Source of the DNA: Phallusia mammillata
Taxonomy: Eukaryota > Chordata > Ascidiacea > Phlebobranchia > Ascidiidae
Direction: 5' to 3'
Assembly: GCA_003260075.1 (NCBI GenBank)
Contig: QLIY01000059.1
Coordinates: forward strand, 164,629-228,628
Length of the DNA: 64,000 nt
Part shown: piece after piece, positions 1-10,831 of the stretch
Numbering within the stretch: position 1 is the first letter of the stretch
Layout of the letters: every line of letters begins with the position of its first letter
Made by a program: the position numbers and the translations under genes
The notes under the pieces: generated by a model
The model's database searches: none
What the model was told of the DNA's origin: nothing
The model's input: only the letters and a program-made list of their open reading frames with translations

Positions 1-148
1 CAAATCACTAACCAATTTTCGCTCCCCCTTCTGTAATTGCTTAAATAGAATAGACCTAACCAACCTTAATGATTCAGCATCCCCGCACCCCCTAGGAACA
101 GTTCTCGCACCCCTTGGGGGTGCGTGCACCCCAGGTTAAGAACCCCTG
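1..148. mobile_element. hAT-type element, right end only
   Basis: The right terminus ends AGGTTAAGAACCCCTG, the reverse complement of the CAGGGGTTC-type hAT end seen repeatedly in this window. The left end lies outside the window, so length and target duplication cannot be read. The inner part has short GC-rich inverted repeats around the CACCCC motif at 85-132. It has no coding capacity. Confidence 0.6.
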
Positions 149-842
149 CCTTAGTATGACAGAACATTTGTTGCTACATAGCGCTGGTGTCAATTTACAA
201 ACTCGTATTAAATAAATTAAATCTGAATTAAGTTATTTCATGATAAATCTACCAGTAACAAATTGTGTGTGTGATACAGATCTACCTTTTTTTCAGTTTG
301 AAACAATACATTTAAGAATTTATTGGTATTGTAAAAACTAGTTTTGCAAGAAGTTCAAATTCTTTGTCTCACATCGGAATGGTGAAAAATTACAAACCCG
401 GACTTGTAGTAAACTTATTAGAAAATTCCTCAAAATAATTTATAAGCAAAAAAATCTGAAAACGAAAATTTTACCTTGTTTCGCATCCCCGATCAGGATA
501 TAAAAGCAACAAATCGTTTCTTGGCAAGCATTTTTATTTCGTTTTACATTATCTTGTCCTATAAACTTTGTGTGTGTTGTGTCTCACAACAGCGTTTCCA
601 CGCGTCTTTGCGTTTCCACACGTCTTTTAAGAAGGTAATAATAATCAAAAATTTAGGCCCTTTCAGCGCGTGATGCATCAGGAACAGCGTAAATGCAAGG
701 TAAATTCAAAAGCCTACATACTTTCGCCTGTTGTGCTTTTAGCGCAATTGCAGCATTAAGATTTTGCAGTCGTATTGTCTTTTATTTATTACAGATTGTA
801 ATTAGATTACTTTGATTTACGCGCGAATCCTATATACTAGTC

Positions 843-1442
843 CAGGAGTGGGGAATCATTTTGTTTGTGAAAACCGCCAAACGGTTTATCGACACTCGTT
901 CAGGCCGCACAGACTATTTTATAGGCCAAGGACAGTGGCATTCAAACTTTTTGACTTACAGAATGGTTGATGTGCTATTGGACTTACGGTCCAAGCTAAA
1001 TAAAATTCGTCACTACATTTCCACCCTCACTTCAACATTCAGGATTTTATTAACATAGAAACTCGCTTGTTTATCAATATCAATCTAAGAGCAGCTTGTG
1101 ACATCACAGACGAGTTTGAGACATTCGATTATGCGCAAACAATTATTCTTTTGCAACACAAGTAAGATTGTAGAACCTTGGTGGTCTATTGGCAGTTCTA
1201 GGGATATCGCTTTGAGTACCAGTACGCAAACATTTGGTTCTCGTTTCAAAACCGCTGTCCTAGAACCAATTAAATAGTAGGCTAATGTGGAATAAAGGTA
1301 AAAAAATACGTTTCTGTCTAGTTTTTAGCGCCTGGTGCAGTGTGTATTATCAACATCCTAAATTGTATTCTGACATCAAAGGCCGCACTTTGTGCCGTAA
1401 AAGGCCGCATGCGGCCTTCAGGCTGCAGGTTCCCCACCCCTG
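843..1442. mobile_element. hAT-type non-autonomous element, TSD TACTAGTC
   Basis: Terminal inverted repeats are CAGGAGTGGGGAA at the left and TTCCCCACCCCTG at the right. They are flanked by perfect 8-bp duplications TACTAGTC at 835-842 and 1443-1450. Near the right end it holds the palindrome GGCCGCATGCGGCC, shared with the element at 13539. Around 1181-1253 lies a tRNA-like stretch (see findings). No transposase frame is visible. Confidence 0.9.
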
Positions 1443-1536
1443 TACTAGTCCATCACCTGAGTCATCTACTGTAGGTCAGTACAAAAACCGTTTTAGGGAG
1501 GCTAAGCAGTAAGCACCCAACTATTATGTACTATAC

Positions 1537-2512
1537 CAGGGGTGGCCAAACTGCGGCTCTTTGAGCCTTTGATTGCGGCTCTTTAAAGTGGAACATGCAT
1601 TTCCCCATCTTGCCAAGTTGTTTAACCTGATTATAAAACAATGCAAAATTCTATTCACGAATTCTATCACGATTTGAAACAATTCTATCGCGCATTAACA
1701 TCAGACTGACTGCTTATAATAACCAATGTACTGAAAAGAACATTATTGTACAGAAGCGTGTTAGCTTGTGCCCTGGGCGCCGGCAGAAAATTTTGCAAGA
1801 GGGGGGAAATTTTGGCTCATACTTTACCGCATCAAGATTTTTTTTACATACATAAATAAATCGTGTACTTCACAATAGAATTGCCTAAAAGTTAAAGCAT
1901 TAAACGATGTCACGAATCCCCGCGCTGCCACTTAAATTAGGTTTGCTGCAAAATATGTTAAATTGAGGTAGCCTACACTGAAATTCCAAGGGCGGTCAAG
2001 TGCCCCCTCCTGCCCCTACGTGCCGGCGTCCATGGCTTGTGCATTGTAGTCAAATATATTGTCAAATTGAAGCTGTAAGTCAGGGCTGACATTAAAAGCA
2101 TTTTACATTTGCATTGCGCCTCATACTAGCATTAACTGCAAAGTTTAGCGAAAAAATGTCGTTGAGAAATAATTGCAAAAAAGAAACATAAACGGGAAAA
2201 TATACCTTTTCAAACAGAATGTGAGGAGCAGTTTGCATTCATTGATAATGGAGGTAAACCTGTGTGTCTTATCGGTCAAGCTTCGCTCAATCATTACAAA
2301 ACTAGTAACATAAAACGACATTACGAATCTAAACACAAAAACTTTCCCATCAAATCAGCCTAATTTAAAACACCTTGCAGCCCAGGTGGAGACTTAATGT
2401 ATTATTTCATTGTGAGTGAATAAATTTGTTTTTGATTTTTTGTGTTGCGGCTCTTTGAAACTAAGTTTTGTGATATGCGGCTCGAGCAAGATGCACGTCT
2501 GGCCACCCCCTA
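1537..2512. mobile_element. hAT-type element with BED-finger remnant, TSD TACTATAC
   Basis: The left end is CAGGGGTGGCCAAAC and the right end GTCTGGCCACCCCCTA. Perfect 8-bp duplications TACTATAC lie at 1529-1536 and 2513-2520. Unlike the other copies it keeps part of a transposase (see 2217-2363). The middle (about 1768-2030) looks like unrelated sequence and may be a nested insertion. Confidence 0.88.
2217..2363 (+). pseudogene. hAT transposase BED zinc-finger remnant
   Basis: One open frame of 48 codons reads EEQFAFIDNGGKPVCLI, then NIKRHYESKHKNF and a stop. The C-x-n-H-x-x-x-x-H layout and the NIKRHYESKH block are typical of the BED finger at the N-terminus of Charlie/ZBED5-like hAT transposases. 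The second zinc-binding Cys expected two residues after CLI is Gly here, and nothing of the catalytic core follows, so this is a dead fragment. It lies inside the element at 1537-2512. Confidence 0.65.
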
Positions 2513-2520
2513 TACTATAC

Positions 2521-3159
2521 TAATGCATTGACATAAGTTGACATAGCGCGTATAGTACAATTGCCCGCACGTTAGACGGTCGGCGGTCAACGTTTAAATC
2601 ACATCCCACTGTGTGCCAACGCATTTCGGCTGAAGCAGATTCACTCACAACAAACATGCTGCGAGATAACCAGAGGGAAACGTCATTCCAAACGGTGACA
2701 TGCGATTTGTTCACGCATTACGCTTGTTTTCTATTCACATGCACGGGGGTTGGGCGGGTTGAGGTAAATCCATGCATCGATAACATTTCCGCCAGTCAGA
2801 ATGCCCAAAAAACAACATTTTTTCGGTCGCGAAACGTTGTGTTGAATTGGAAGTTCCCGTGCACTAAGACGAAGATACTAACACAACAACACGCAACGAG
2901 TAATTTGGTGGGTGTGAGTTGGCGCACATGCGTGTATTCTGGGGGCGTAGCGAGATGCATCATAGAGATTCACTCTTTACGTGCTGAAATTCAGAGCAGT
3001 TGATAACCTTATTAAGCCGCCTATAGCGACAGGAGTGAGTTTTGATTATTCTTGGCAGCGATATTAGGTACCTAGCAAGCGATCACAATTGCAATCTGCA
3101 TTAAGTATAAAATCACAGTTAACAACATTTTGGTTCAGTTTCTTTGCAATAAGATCGCA
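2521..3159. other. Intergenic region with GPCR promoter
   Basis: Unique-looking sequence between the hAT element and the GPCR start. A 130-codon open stretch on the plus strand (2611-3003) has no splice partner and no recognisable motif. The only regulatory signal I can point to is the TATA box at 3106. Confidence 0.5.
3106..3112 (+). promoter_or_regulatory. TATA box of the adhesion GPCR gene
   Basis: TATAAAA lies 48 bp before the predicted ATG at 3160. That spacing leaves room for a 5' UTR of only about 20 bases if it is the functional TATA box. Confidence 0.45.
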
Positions 3160-6100
3160 ATGAGACCCTGCAGTGCTGTTCTGATAAGCTGGATACTAAG
3201 TATTTCATGTTTGCTGCCCTGTAAGTACAACTAGTCGTACAAACGTACAAGATGTGATGGTTTAATTGCCTTTGTTTCTTTCAAGGGCCAAGAGAATCGC
3301 AAGCAAAGAGTTATTCATTTAGCAATCACAGCATGAGCGCCTATCAAGCATGGTATTACTGTGCTTGCATTAACGAGACTCTGGGAACCGTAAAAAATTC
3401 GAACGAAAGTCAAAACTTAACATCTCAAATTGGAAACTCGTCAGGTTGGATAGGTATGTCAACAAAGTTTGTTTGTTATTAAAACGCAACGACATTTGTA
3501 CTGTGAAGTGTTGAAACTTGTCAATTAATTTAAACACATGTGAAATATACGTAATGTAAGTCCCCTCATAAGCATTTATTTTCATTTGGTTATATTTATC
3601 GCTAAATTCTTTTCGATCATGGCAACTTGTACATTATAACGAATTTTATATTTTAGTTTTCTTATTATGCCTTGAACAGGACTGTATCGTATCCCGTTTG
3701 TAAAACAAATGGTATGGATGGACGGCAGCGCCCGTGGTATCTACGAAATAGACCGGATTGACGTGCCAAAACCATCTAAAGGCAAGCACTGTGTGTACAT
3801 TAATGCGACACACCATTGGATTGCAGCCAACTGTTTCGAGCAGCAACCTGCAATATGCGAAGGGAATCGTAAGTACGAAGCTACGATCCGATTGAACTTA
3901 TTTGCATGGTTGTTTGTAGTTGATCATTTAATATGTGGAAATTGTGCACAACCTTTTTGTCGCGCGCACATATAGGTTAAAACTAAGCTTGTATACATTT
4001 ATGACTGAGTACTACAATACAAGATATATAAGATATGTGTATTTACAGCAATAAAGAATTAAAACTGTAAATCTAAGAAAACTGAAAATGTAACACAATG
4101 ACGGGTTTTGGCAGGTGTCGGCTTATTGGAGGATGAAAGATGCTACAACCAATCTCAAAGAAAGAGCCCCTCCAGAAAACCAGTGAAAAAAATAACCACA
4201 ACTCCTTCCACCATAGCATTTAACAACACGCTTGACACCGGCTTTCAAACAACAAATTTTCCACCAACTACGGAAACAGGGCCTTTATTAACACCCACGA
4301 GTTCGGTAGTTTTGACCGCGGAGACGACATCGGAAACAACGCAAGGGTCGACGGCGACGAGTGTTACAACATCAGGTCAAGATGAAACCACCCCACAACA
4401 AACTGTGTTATTCTCATCAACGGTGACCACACCAGTAGAGAGAACGACATCGGAAATGGTCATCATCAACACACCAATATTTACTTTTACAACGGAATCA
4501 TCGTTGCAAGTTACTCATACTGATTCGGCAACAGAAAGTTCTACAAACACCAGGGCCATTGCAGCAACTTATACTTCCAGTAATAAGCAAACCGACACTT
4601 CACCGAAAGTGACAGACCCTAATATCATGACAACACCAGGTATGTGAAATAGGTTAGGGATTTTGACTTTACTACTGTTGAAGTTGTTGTACAACGACTT
4701 TAATGTCTCTCATTACTTGAGCTTTGGTAGTTACGATCCCTGTTTAACAGGGATACGTTATATTAAATATGACCCCTTGCACACTGTTTAATATATTGTT
4801 TGACAAGATAAAAACATTTTTACGTGATTCATTCACTTTAGGAGTGACTAACGGTGAAAAGTAAGACCATTGACAAGTGGTTAATATATATTATCATGCA
4901 AGTTATTATTACTCAAAACTCACGTTAAACGCAAACAAGACTAGTCACAATGGCGCAGTTTCGACAACATGAAGTAAAAGGATTAAAACAACACATGTAG
5001 AAGAGATGTGTAATGTATGTTTATGCTTGTAAATCATTAACACACATCATCGGTTTGGCGAATGTAGCCACTGAATAACATAGCCTTTCAACATTCAACA
5101 GGCCCTTTTTTGATTTTCGAAGTGACATGAGAAAATCAATGTGACAATTTTTCGTCTTTGGCGTGTGATATAAAAGCATGGGGCCATTAACAGTTGAGTT
5201 AGTGAGCGATACTATACATTAGCGGCATGGGCTTGTGTAGCTGATATACTTGGTATAGGTAAACTCAAATTTTCATTCCATATTCATCACAGAAATGACA
5301 AGCAAGGGATGGTTTGCCACCGTAAAATCAAACCAAACAATTACGAGCAAACCCTCTACGTCAGCTACCACAACCACATCCAACCAGCAACAAACCAACA
5401 GTCACTCAACTGCACATCAGAAATCGACTTCCATCAATAGCATTCCGACAACCTTGATTACTAGCAAAGAGGAAACGTCAGCCAGAGGTACGAATTCTTC
5501 GTACTGTGATTTGTTCATAAAACAAACGTCAATGGGTTCAAACCAATACGATCCATATCATGTTCTGGGATCTTAACACAAGAAAAAGACAACAATGAGC
5601 AAATGATCGCTAAAAATTTCTTAAACCAACCTATGTTTTGTATGTCTACAATTTTGAACATTTTTTTCTGTTTTCAGAATCAGCTCAATCAACTACTCAC
5701 GTGACCAGTTCCATAAAGTCTGCTACTACTAAAACGCTTTCCAACGGTAAATTTTTAGTGTTGATTTTTTTGTACATTAAAATCATGAAACGCGATTTTA
5801 TGACGCAGCAAACGTGGCAAGTGCTTCTGAGGCTGCTTCCTTTGTCGCGGATTTTGAAAACAACCTTTTTGACTTAATTAGTTCAGGAGTCGAAATTCCA
5901 AACGTGCGAGTTACGCGATTAACCAGCAAAGACAACAGACAGTACAACGAAGCAAATCCGTTGGCTGAGCTTCCCTCGACAAAGATCAACAAACTGGTGC
6001 CACAAGGCCTTGGAGAAAACGATCGCTTTACTGCAGTAATAGCACAGTTCAAGAACGAAAGAAACCTTCTACAAACACTCAGTAATGCCAGTGAGTACCC

Positions 6101-8335
6101 GAACTCAGGGTATGATGACACAGTGTTGGTGTTTAACTCCACACCTATCCTAAGCCTTACAGCTTTAATTGAAGAGCCCAGACGAAAGCTAAATGCCTCT
6201 GCGTCCTTCGATTTCAACCTTACACAAGATTCCACGTTAGACATGTACGCAAAAAGTAGATCGTTTGCTCTGGGCGACTTTTACAAGGACACCAGCGTGG
6301 TTCGAAAATTGTATTACGAATGTCGGTACGTGGACACGCAGAGGAATGTGCTTGCGAGTGATGGTTGTGTAAGCCGAGAAACTGGCCAAATGGGTTTGGT
6401 ACGATGTGAATGTGCACACACCACCTCGTTTGCCGTGCTCCTGTCTATATCTTCATTTACTGTGCCTTCCAGTGTTAAGGTAACGTTGGATAATGACTTT
6501 AACCTAAAAACCTTACTTAGCTTTATGGTGCAAAACTGACCACACAGTTTCACTGAAAATAGAGCAAAGTCCTCTAGTTTTTTGTCCAGGCATGAGGCAA
6601 ACGCAATTTACCAAGTCAGGATAAGCACTCATAACCTTGCAAGCATATTTAGTCGTACCATTTGCCTTTACCAACTGGAGTTCAATATTTTTGTTCAATT
6701 TTCTTTACCGAGTAGCAGCCCAAATGATCGTTATTTACTACCAAAAAATGTTTTTGGATATAAGTGCTAATATGCCGTTTCTCTGCAGATATTGTCGTTT
6801 ATTACGGAATCGATCTCAACCGTGTTTCTCATCATAACGCTTATTGTCCTGGTGAAACTCAGAAAAAGCATTCGAAACGACAGAACGTTGGTTCAGATTA
6901 ACCTCACGATAGCATTGCTACTATTTCACGTTTGCAATCTGTTCCACGACCCTGCACAACAAAATTATCGATCTTGCGAAATGATTGCTGTTCTTACACA
7001 TTTCTTTATCCTTGCATCCGGTAAGCATTATGCACCAAGCGTTATGAATACAAGATTGTATATACAATTGTCAAAATAGGCCAAAACGATTTGTAAAATT
7101 AAGACTTCTTTTCATTTCATTAAGTACTAAACATCTCTATCCCATGTATACACAGCCTACCACAAAAAATGAACTTTTTTCATCTGTACGTGTTTTTAAC
7201 AAACTATAATCCATTAAATCTGTGTAAAATAAATATACATACGTTCCATTGTCAGTGGGATTGTTACCAGAATGCTGATAATAATTAATGTGGATGCATG
7301 TAAATATTTTTGGTATTTTTAGCCGCTTGGATGCTACTGGAGGGAGTGATTCTTGCACACAAAACCATTGGAGGTGTGATGGACAGCAGGGCAACCAAAA
7401 AAGCCAAAGCGATTCGCCTGGTTGTGGGTTGGGGTGTTCCTGCCTTTGTAGTTTTCATCGCTGCGGTCGCTGGTTTTTCAAACGACACGTACATGCAGAA
7501 GAACCCGGTGTACGTCCAAACCGTTCGCGATGGACAAAGCGAACAACAGCCCGTTCCAAGATACAGCACTTGTTGGCTGAACAGAGAGAGCGGCACACTG
7601 ATTGGGGCGGTAATCACTCCAGTGTTGTTGGTACTCTTTGTTAACACAGCGATCGTGTGCCGTATGGGCTGCTTCGTGTACAAAATGAGTCTCCAAGCTG
7701 AAAACTTCAAGCCTTCGAGTCAGCGTCAAACAAACAGCTCAGTGCGAAGTAAACATCCAACTTTGAATATGCATCACCTTCTTGCTTCCGTCAAAGCAGT
7801 TGCGTTTCTCATACCAACCTTGGGACTGCCGTGGGTGTTGGGTGTTTTTGCAGGTGACTGGATATTCATAGATAGCGGTGTATGCGTCTTGCAAAAAAAT
7901 TTTAAATTCCTAGAAAGGATGTAAATAAAATATGCGTCATATACATTTATGCGATTTAATTGCGCTTTTTTGCATTGCCACTCGAAATTCAGCAGTGAAG
8001 AACTTAATACAATTTAATACGTTTCAGGTGCTGAGAACTATGAAGCATCTGTGGCTTTCATGTATCTTAACAGCATCGTCAACGGTCTGCAAGGGGTGAT
8101 GATATTTGTTATTTACTGCGTGCTTGGTAGAGAAGTGCGCAAAGCTATCGAAAGCAAATGGAAGCGCGTGCGTGCTGGCTCACAACAACACTTTTCTGAG
8201 GACAAAAGTCACTCGAGTTACAAGAAAGACTCCACTTTACAGAAAAAGAAGGCCCGAAAAGCATCCGAACCTGACCTCATTTTTGGGGTGCATCAATCGA
8301 CTTACGGGAAGTTTGTGGAACTTCCGCGCTACTGA
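3160..8335 (+). CDS. Adhesion GPCR with C-type lectin domain and mucin stalk
   Basis: Ten exons join in frame to 982 codons plus stop: 3160-3220, 3286-3453, 3680-3868, 4115-4639, 5293-5487, 5678-5746, 5809-6479, 6789-7020, 7323-7853, 8028-8335. Order of parts: signal peptide (1-20); one C-type lectin domain (21-139) with WIGLYR, CVYINATHHWIAANC and PAICEG; a Ser/Thr/Pro stalk (140-402); a short GAIN-like part; and a GPS with Cys574, 589, 602 and 604, ending CECAHTTSFAVLL. The seven-helix domain starts at about 627: ILSFITESISTVFLII is TM1, AAWMLLEGVIL is in TM3, LVVGWGVPAFVVF is TM4 and LGLPWVLGVFAG is TM6. The tail is Lys-rich. The domain order implies a surface receptor binding a glycan or protein ligand; the ligand is unknown. 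Reading through the donor at 6479 would stop after the GPS and give a receptor without helices. Confidence 0.9.
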
Positions 8336-8826
8336 CAATCTTAAGCTTATGTTGATATCAACCCTAAAACCGGACCTTAAATGTTTTTTATACGTTTGTT
8401 GTTTCTATGACAAAATCCATTAGTGACTCTTATGGCGATTGTTTCTTTTTTATGATACCGTACTCGGTTGAGATCAAGAAAACGAATGATGATGTTACAA
8501 ATTTTAGATTTAGTCTACCCAGCGGCGCACAACCTTTCCGATATAACGGCTGCATCACAGTTCCATATTTTACCAATGGCCGCCAAGTGTCTCCCAGTTT
8601 TTTGTTTATTGCTGTTGTAAAGAAAAAAGATTTATTTTATAATATCCCTTCTACCGGTTACTGGAAGTCCAGTTTTATTATTAGATCCATTGAATCAGTT
8701 AACGATTTGGCAATCTGTTTTAACACAATCTATTCGGACCATTTTTTGAACGCTAAATGTGTAGCAAAGGAGTTTTAGTTCACTTACGGGCGGCCATCAG
8801 TGTATATATTTTAATACACATGTTAN
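8336..8826. other. 3' flank of the GPCR gene
   Basis: Probably 3' UTR and spacer. An open stretch of 123 codons (8407-8778) shows no domain or splice context. The segment ends at a single N (8826), where a copied piece of snrpd2 begins. Confidence 0.4.
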
Positions 8827-9155
8827 TTAATCAATTGTCGTAACAATCGAAAACTCCTGGCACGTGTTAAGGCTTTTGATCGCCACTGCAATATGGTCCT
8901 GGAAAATGTAAAGGAGATGTGGACAGAGACACCAAAAAGTGGAAAAGGCAAAAAGAAGCAGCAGCCGGTTAATCGTGATCGGTTCATTAGCAAAATGTTT
9001 CTCCGGGGAGATTCTGTAATCATTGTGCTAAAAAATCCTCTTGCTTCTGCTGAAAAATAATGGAAATGTTTTTGACTGTCTTTTTAAAAAATTAAAATTT
9101 TCTGCAATTTTGTGTAACACTTGTTTCGGGAAAAAAAAACACAATGTATTTTGTC
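8827..9155 (+). repeat. Partial duplicate of snrpd2 3' part, likely assembly redundancy
   Basis: This repeats 10269-10597, the last two thirds of the snrpd2 coding region plus 3' UTR, almost base for base. The few differences include an extra A in the A-run and single substitutions near 9083 and 9117. It starts straight after an N (8826) and ends in a run of 12 C (9155-9166). With no start and an abrupt beginning in mid-codon context it is not a second gene. Allelic sequence placed by the assembler is the simplest explanation; a recent partial duplication is the alternative. Confidence 0.8.
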
Positions 9156-9166
9156 CCCCCCCCCCC

Positions 9167-10145
9167 GCTGTGAGTCTTGGGTTTTGTTGAAATTCTCATT
9201 GGCAGCCCTGGTTAACGCCCGCATAAATTCGTTATGGTCAAGAAACTAAAAAACTTTGCCTTATCTTTGTAGGCCTACATGCAGTTTAACCCATGTGCTA
9301 CAGTTTGATGGGTTTATTATGTTTGTTAAATAAAATAGCTCGCTACTGTAGGCGCACCTGGCTCGATGACCGCTACACTACTAAACCGTATTATAGTTGG
9401 AGTTAGATGCATATACAAAACATCCGGTTATAATTAAAAAAAACAATAATAGTACTCACGTTTAATGTATGGCCACCTCGTTCTATGATGATTCAACTGT
9501 CCAGCTCACTCAATTGCTAAACGTCCTTTTCAGTTAAATTAGTTTTACTGCTTAAAATGTACAAAAACTTGTGTATATCGTTCCAACGGACCATGTGCAA
9601 AGAAATATTATAGCAGAACAGGCAAATTACAAACTGTGCAGTTCTCGAATAAATTGGTTATGACGTAATAATGATTGTAAAAGTGCCTTTGACATCTCCT
9701 AGCTGCTTCCTAAATAATAAAATATACCAACGCAATGGTTGTGCAAATTACCGATTTTATTTTACAATTTTATTTGAGATAACAAGCAGAGATAATGTTT
9801 ACGTTTGTAGACCGTTCAACTTTAAAAACCGACAAGAAAAAGGGAAAATAAACTACGACTCTGTACCACTACGTACTACGTTTATTAATCTAGGCAAGGC
9901 GCGCGCATGTTCGTCGTTTTTCGTTGTTCTTGTCAAAAATACATTGGCAATTGACAAAGCAAATGTTGACCAGGTTAAAGGATGATGTTGTGTTTATTGT
10001 ATCACCCCTAATTGAAAATTTATATAGTGCATAACATTAGTTTTTAATAATTAAACGTATTTTCGCAGTAAGAATTTCAATCCCGTTATTTTTTTTTCTT
10101 AGACTTTTTAAAGTAATTTTTACAACTGTGCTGGTGTAGCTCAAT
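9167..10145. other. Intergenic, AT-rich
   Basis: No gene seen. An open stretch of 104 codons at 9671-9985 has no motif or splice context. A polypyrimidine tract ending TTTCTTAG at 10101 could be the trans-splice or 5' UTR acceptor for snrpd2. Confidence 0.4.
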
Positions 10146-10505
10146 ATGTCTTTGCAAAGCAAACCCAGAAGTGAACTTACTGCTGAGGAGTTGGAGCAAT
10201 TGGAAAAAGAAGAATTCCAAACTGGACCACTTTCAGTTTTGACTGATTCGGTCAAAAACAACACTCAAATCTTAATCAATTGTCGTAACAATCGAAAACT
10301 CCTGGCACGTGTTAAGGCTTTTGATCGCCACTGCAATATGGTCCTGGAAAATGTAAAGGAGATGTGGACAGAGACACCAAAAAGTGGAAAAGGCAAAAAG
10401 AAGCAGCAGCCGGTTAATCGTGATCGGTTCATTAGCAAAATGTTTCTCCGGGGAGATTCTGTAATCATTGTGCTAAAAAATCCTCTTGCTTCTGCTGAAA
10501 AATAA
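10146..10505 (+). CDS. snrpd2: Small nuclear ribonucleoprotein SmD2
   Basis: A single exon encodes 119 residues, about the length of the human protein. SmD2 is one of the seven Sm proteins that form the ring on U1, U2, U4 and U5 snRNA; it pairs with SmD1. The sequence shows the family signature clearly: [19 protein letters not shown], then the Sm1 motif around [19 protein letters not shown], the Lys-rich loop [12 protein letters not shown], and the Sm2 motif [15 protein letters not shown]. The start is [12 protein letters not shown], matching the usual N-terminus. No introns interrupt it. It lies 326 bp upstream of clp1 on the same strand. A partial copy at 8827-9155 is probably artefactual. 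Confidence 0.97.
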   Translation: MSLQSKPRSELTAEELEQLEKEEFQTGPLSVLTDSVKNNTQILINCRNNRKLLARVKAFDRHCNMVLENVKEMWTETPKSGKGKKKQQPVNRDRFISKMFLRGDSVIIVLKNPLASAEK

Positions 10506-10805
10506 TGGAAATGTTTTTGACTGTCTTTTCAAAAAATTAAAATTTTCTGCAATTTTGTGTGACACTTGTTTCGGGAAAAAAAACACAATGTATTTTGTCA
10601 CATGTTCACATTGTTTTATTTCATATTTGTTCATTTACTATGAGTCTTGTTTTAGAATGTAAAGCAGACTGTGGTGTAACACATATGTTTAACTGCAATG
10701 TCAATATGTGTATATTCAGTGTATGGCACAGTTATTTGATTTGAACCAAATGCTCCATTTTATGTACACTGATTATAAATCATGATCGTTCTGTTTATCG
10801 TTGCA

Positions 10806-10831
10806 GAATAAAGTTTAAACAACTGAATTAA
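10806..10831 (+). promoter_or_regulatory. Acceptor-like site just before clp1 start
   Basis: A pyrimidine-rich stretch, TTCTGTTTATCGTTGCAG, ends at 10806, 25 bases before the clp1 ATG. There is no plausible 5' exon donor in the short spacer after snrpd2, so this is a candidate spliced-leader acceptor. The first bases after it, AATAAA, could also be a polyadenylation signal of snrpd2. Confidence 0.4.

Noticed and set aside
2611-3003. 130-codon plus-strand ORF
   Set aside because: No motif, no splice context and a biased low-complexity reading next to the GPCR promoter.
8827-9155. Second snrpd2 gene
   Set aside because: It lacks the 5' third, begins beside an N, ends at a C run and matches snrpd2 including the 3' UTR; more likely allelic or misassembled sequence.
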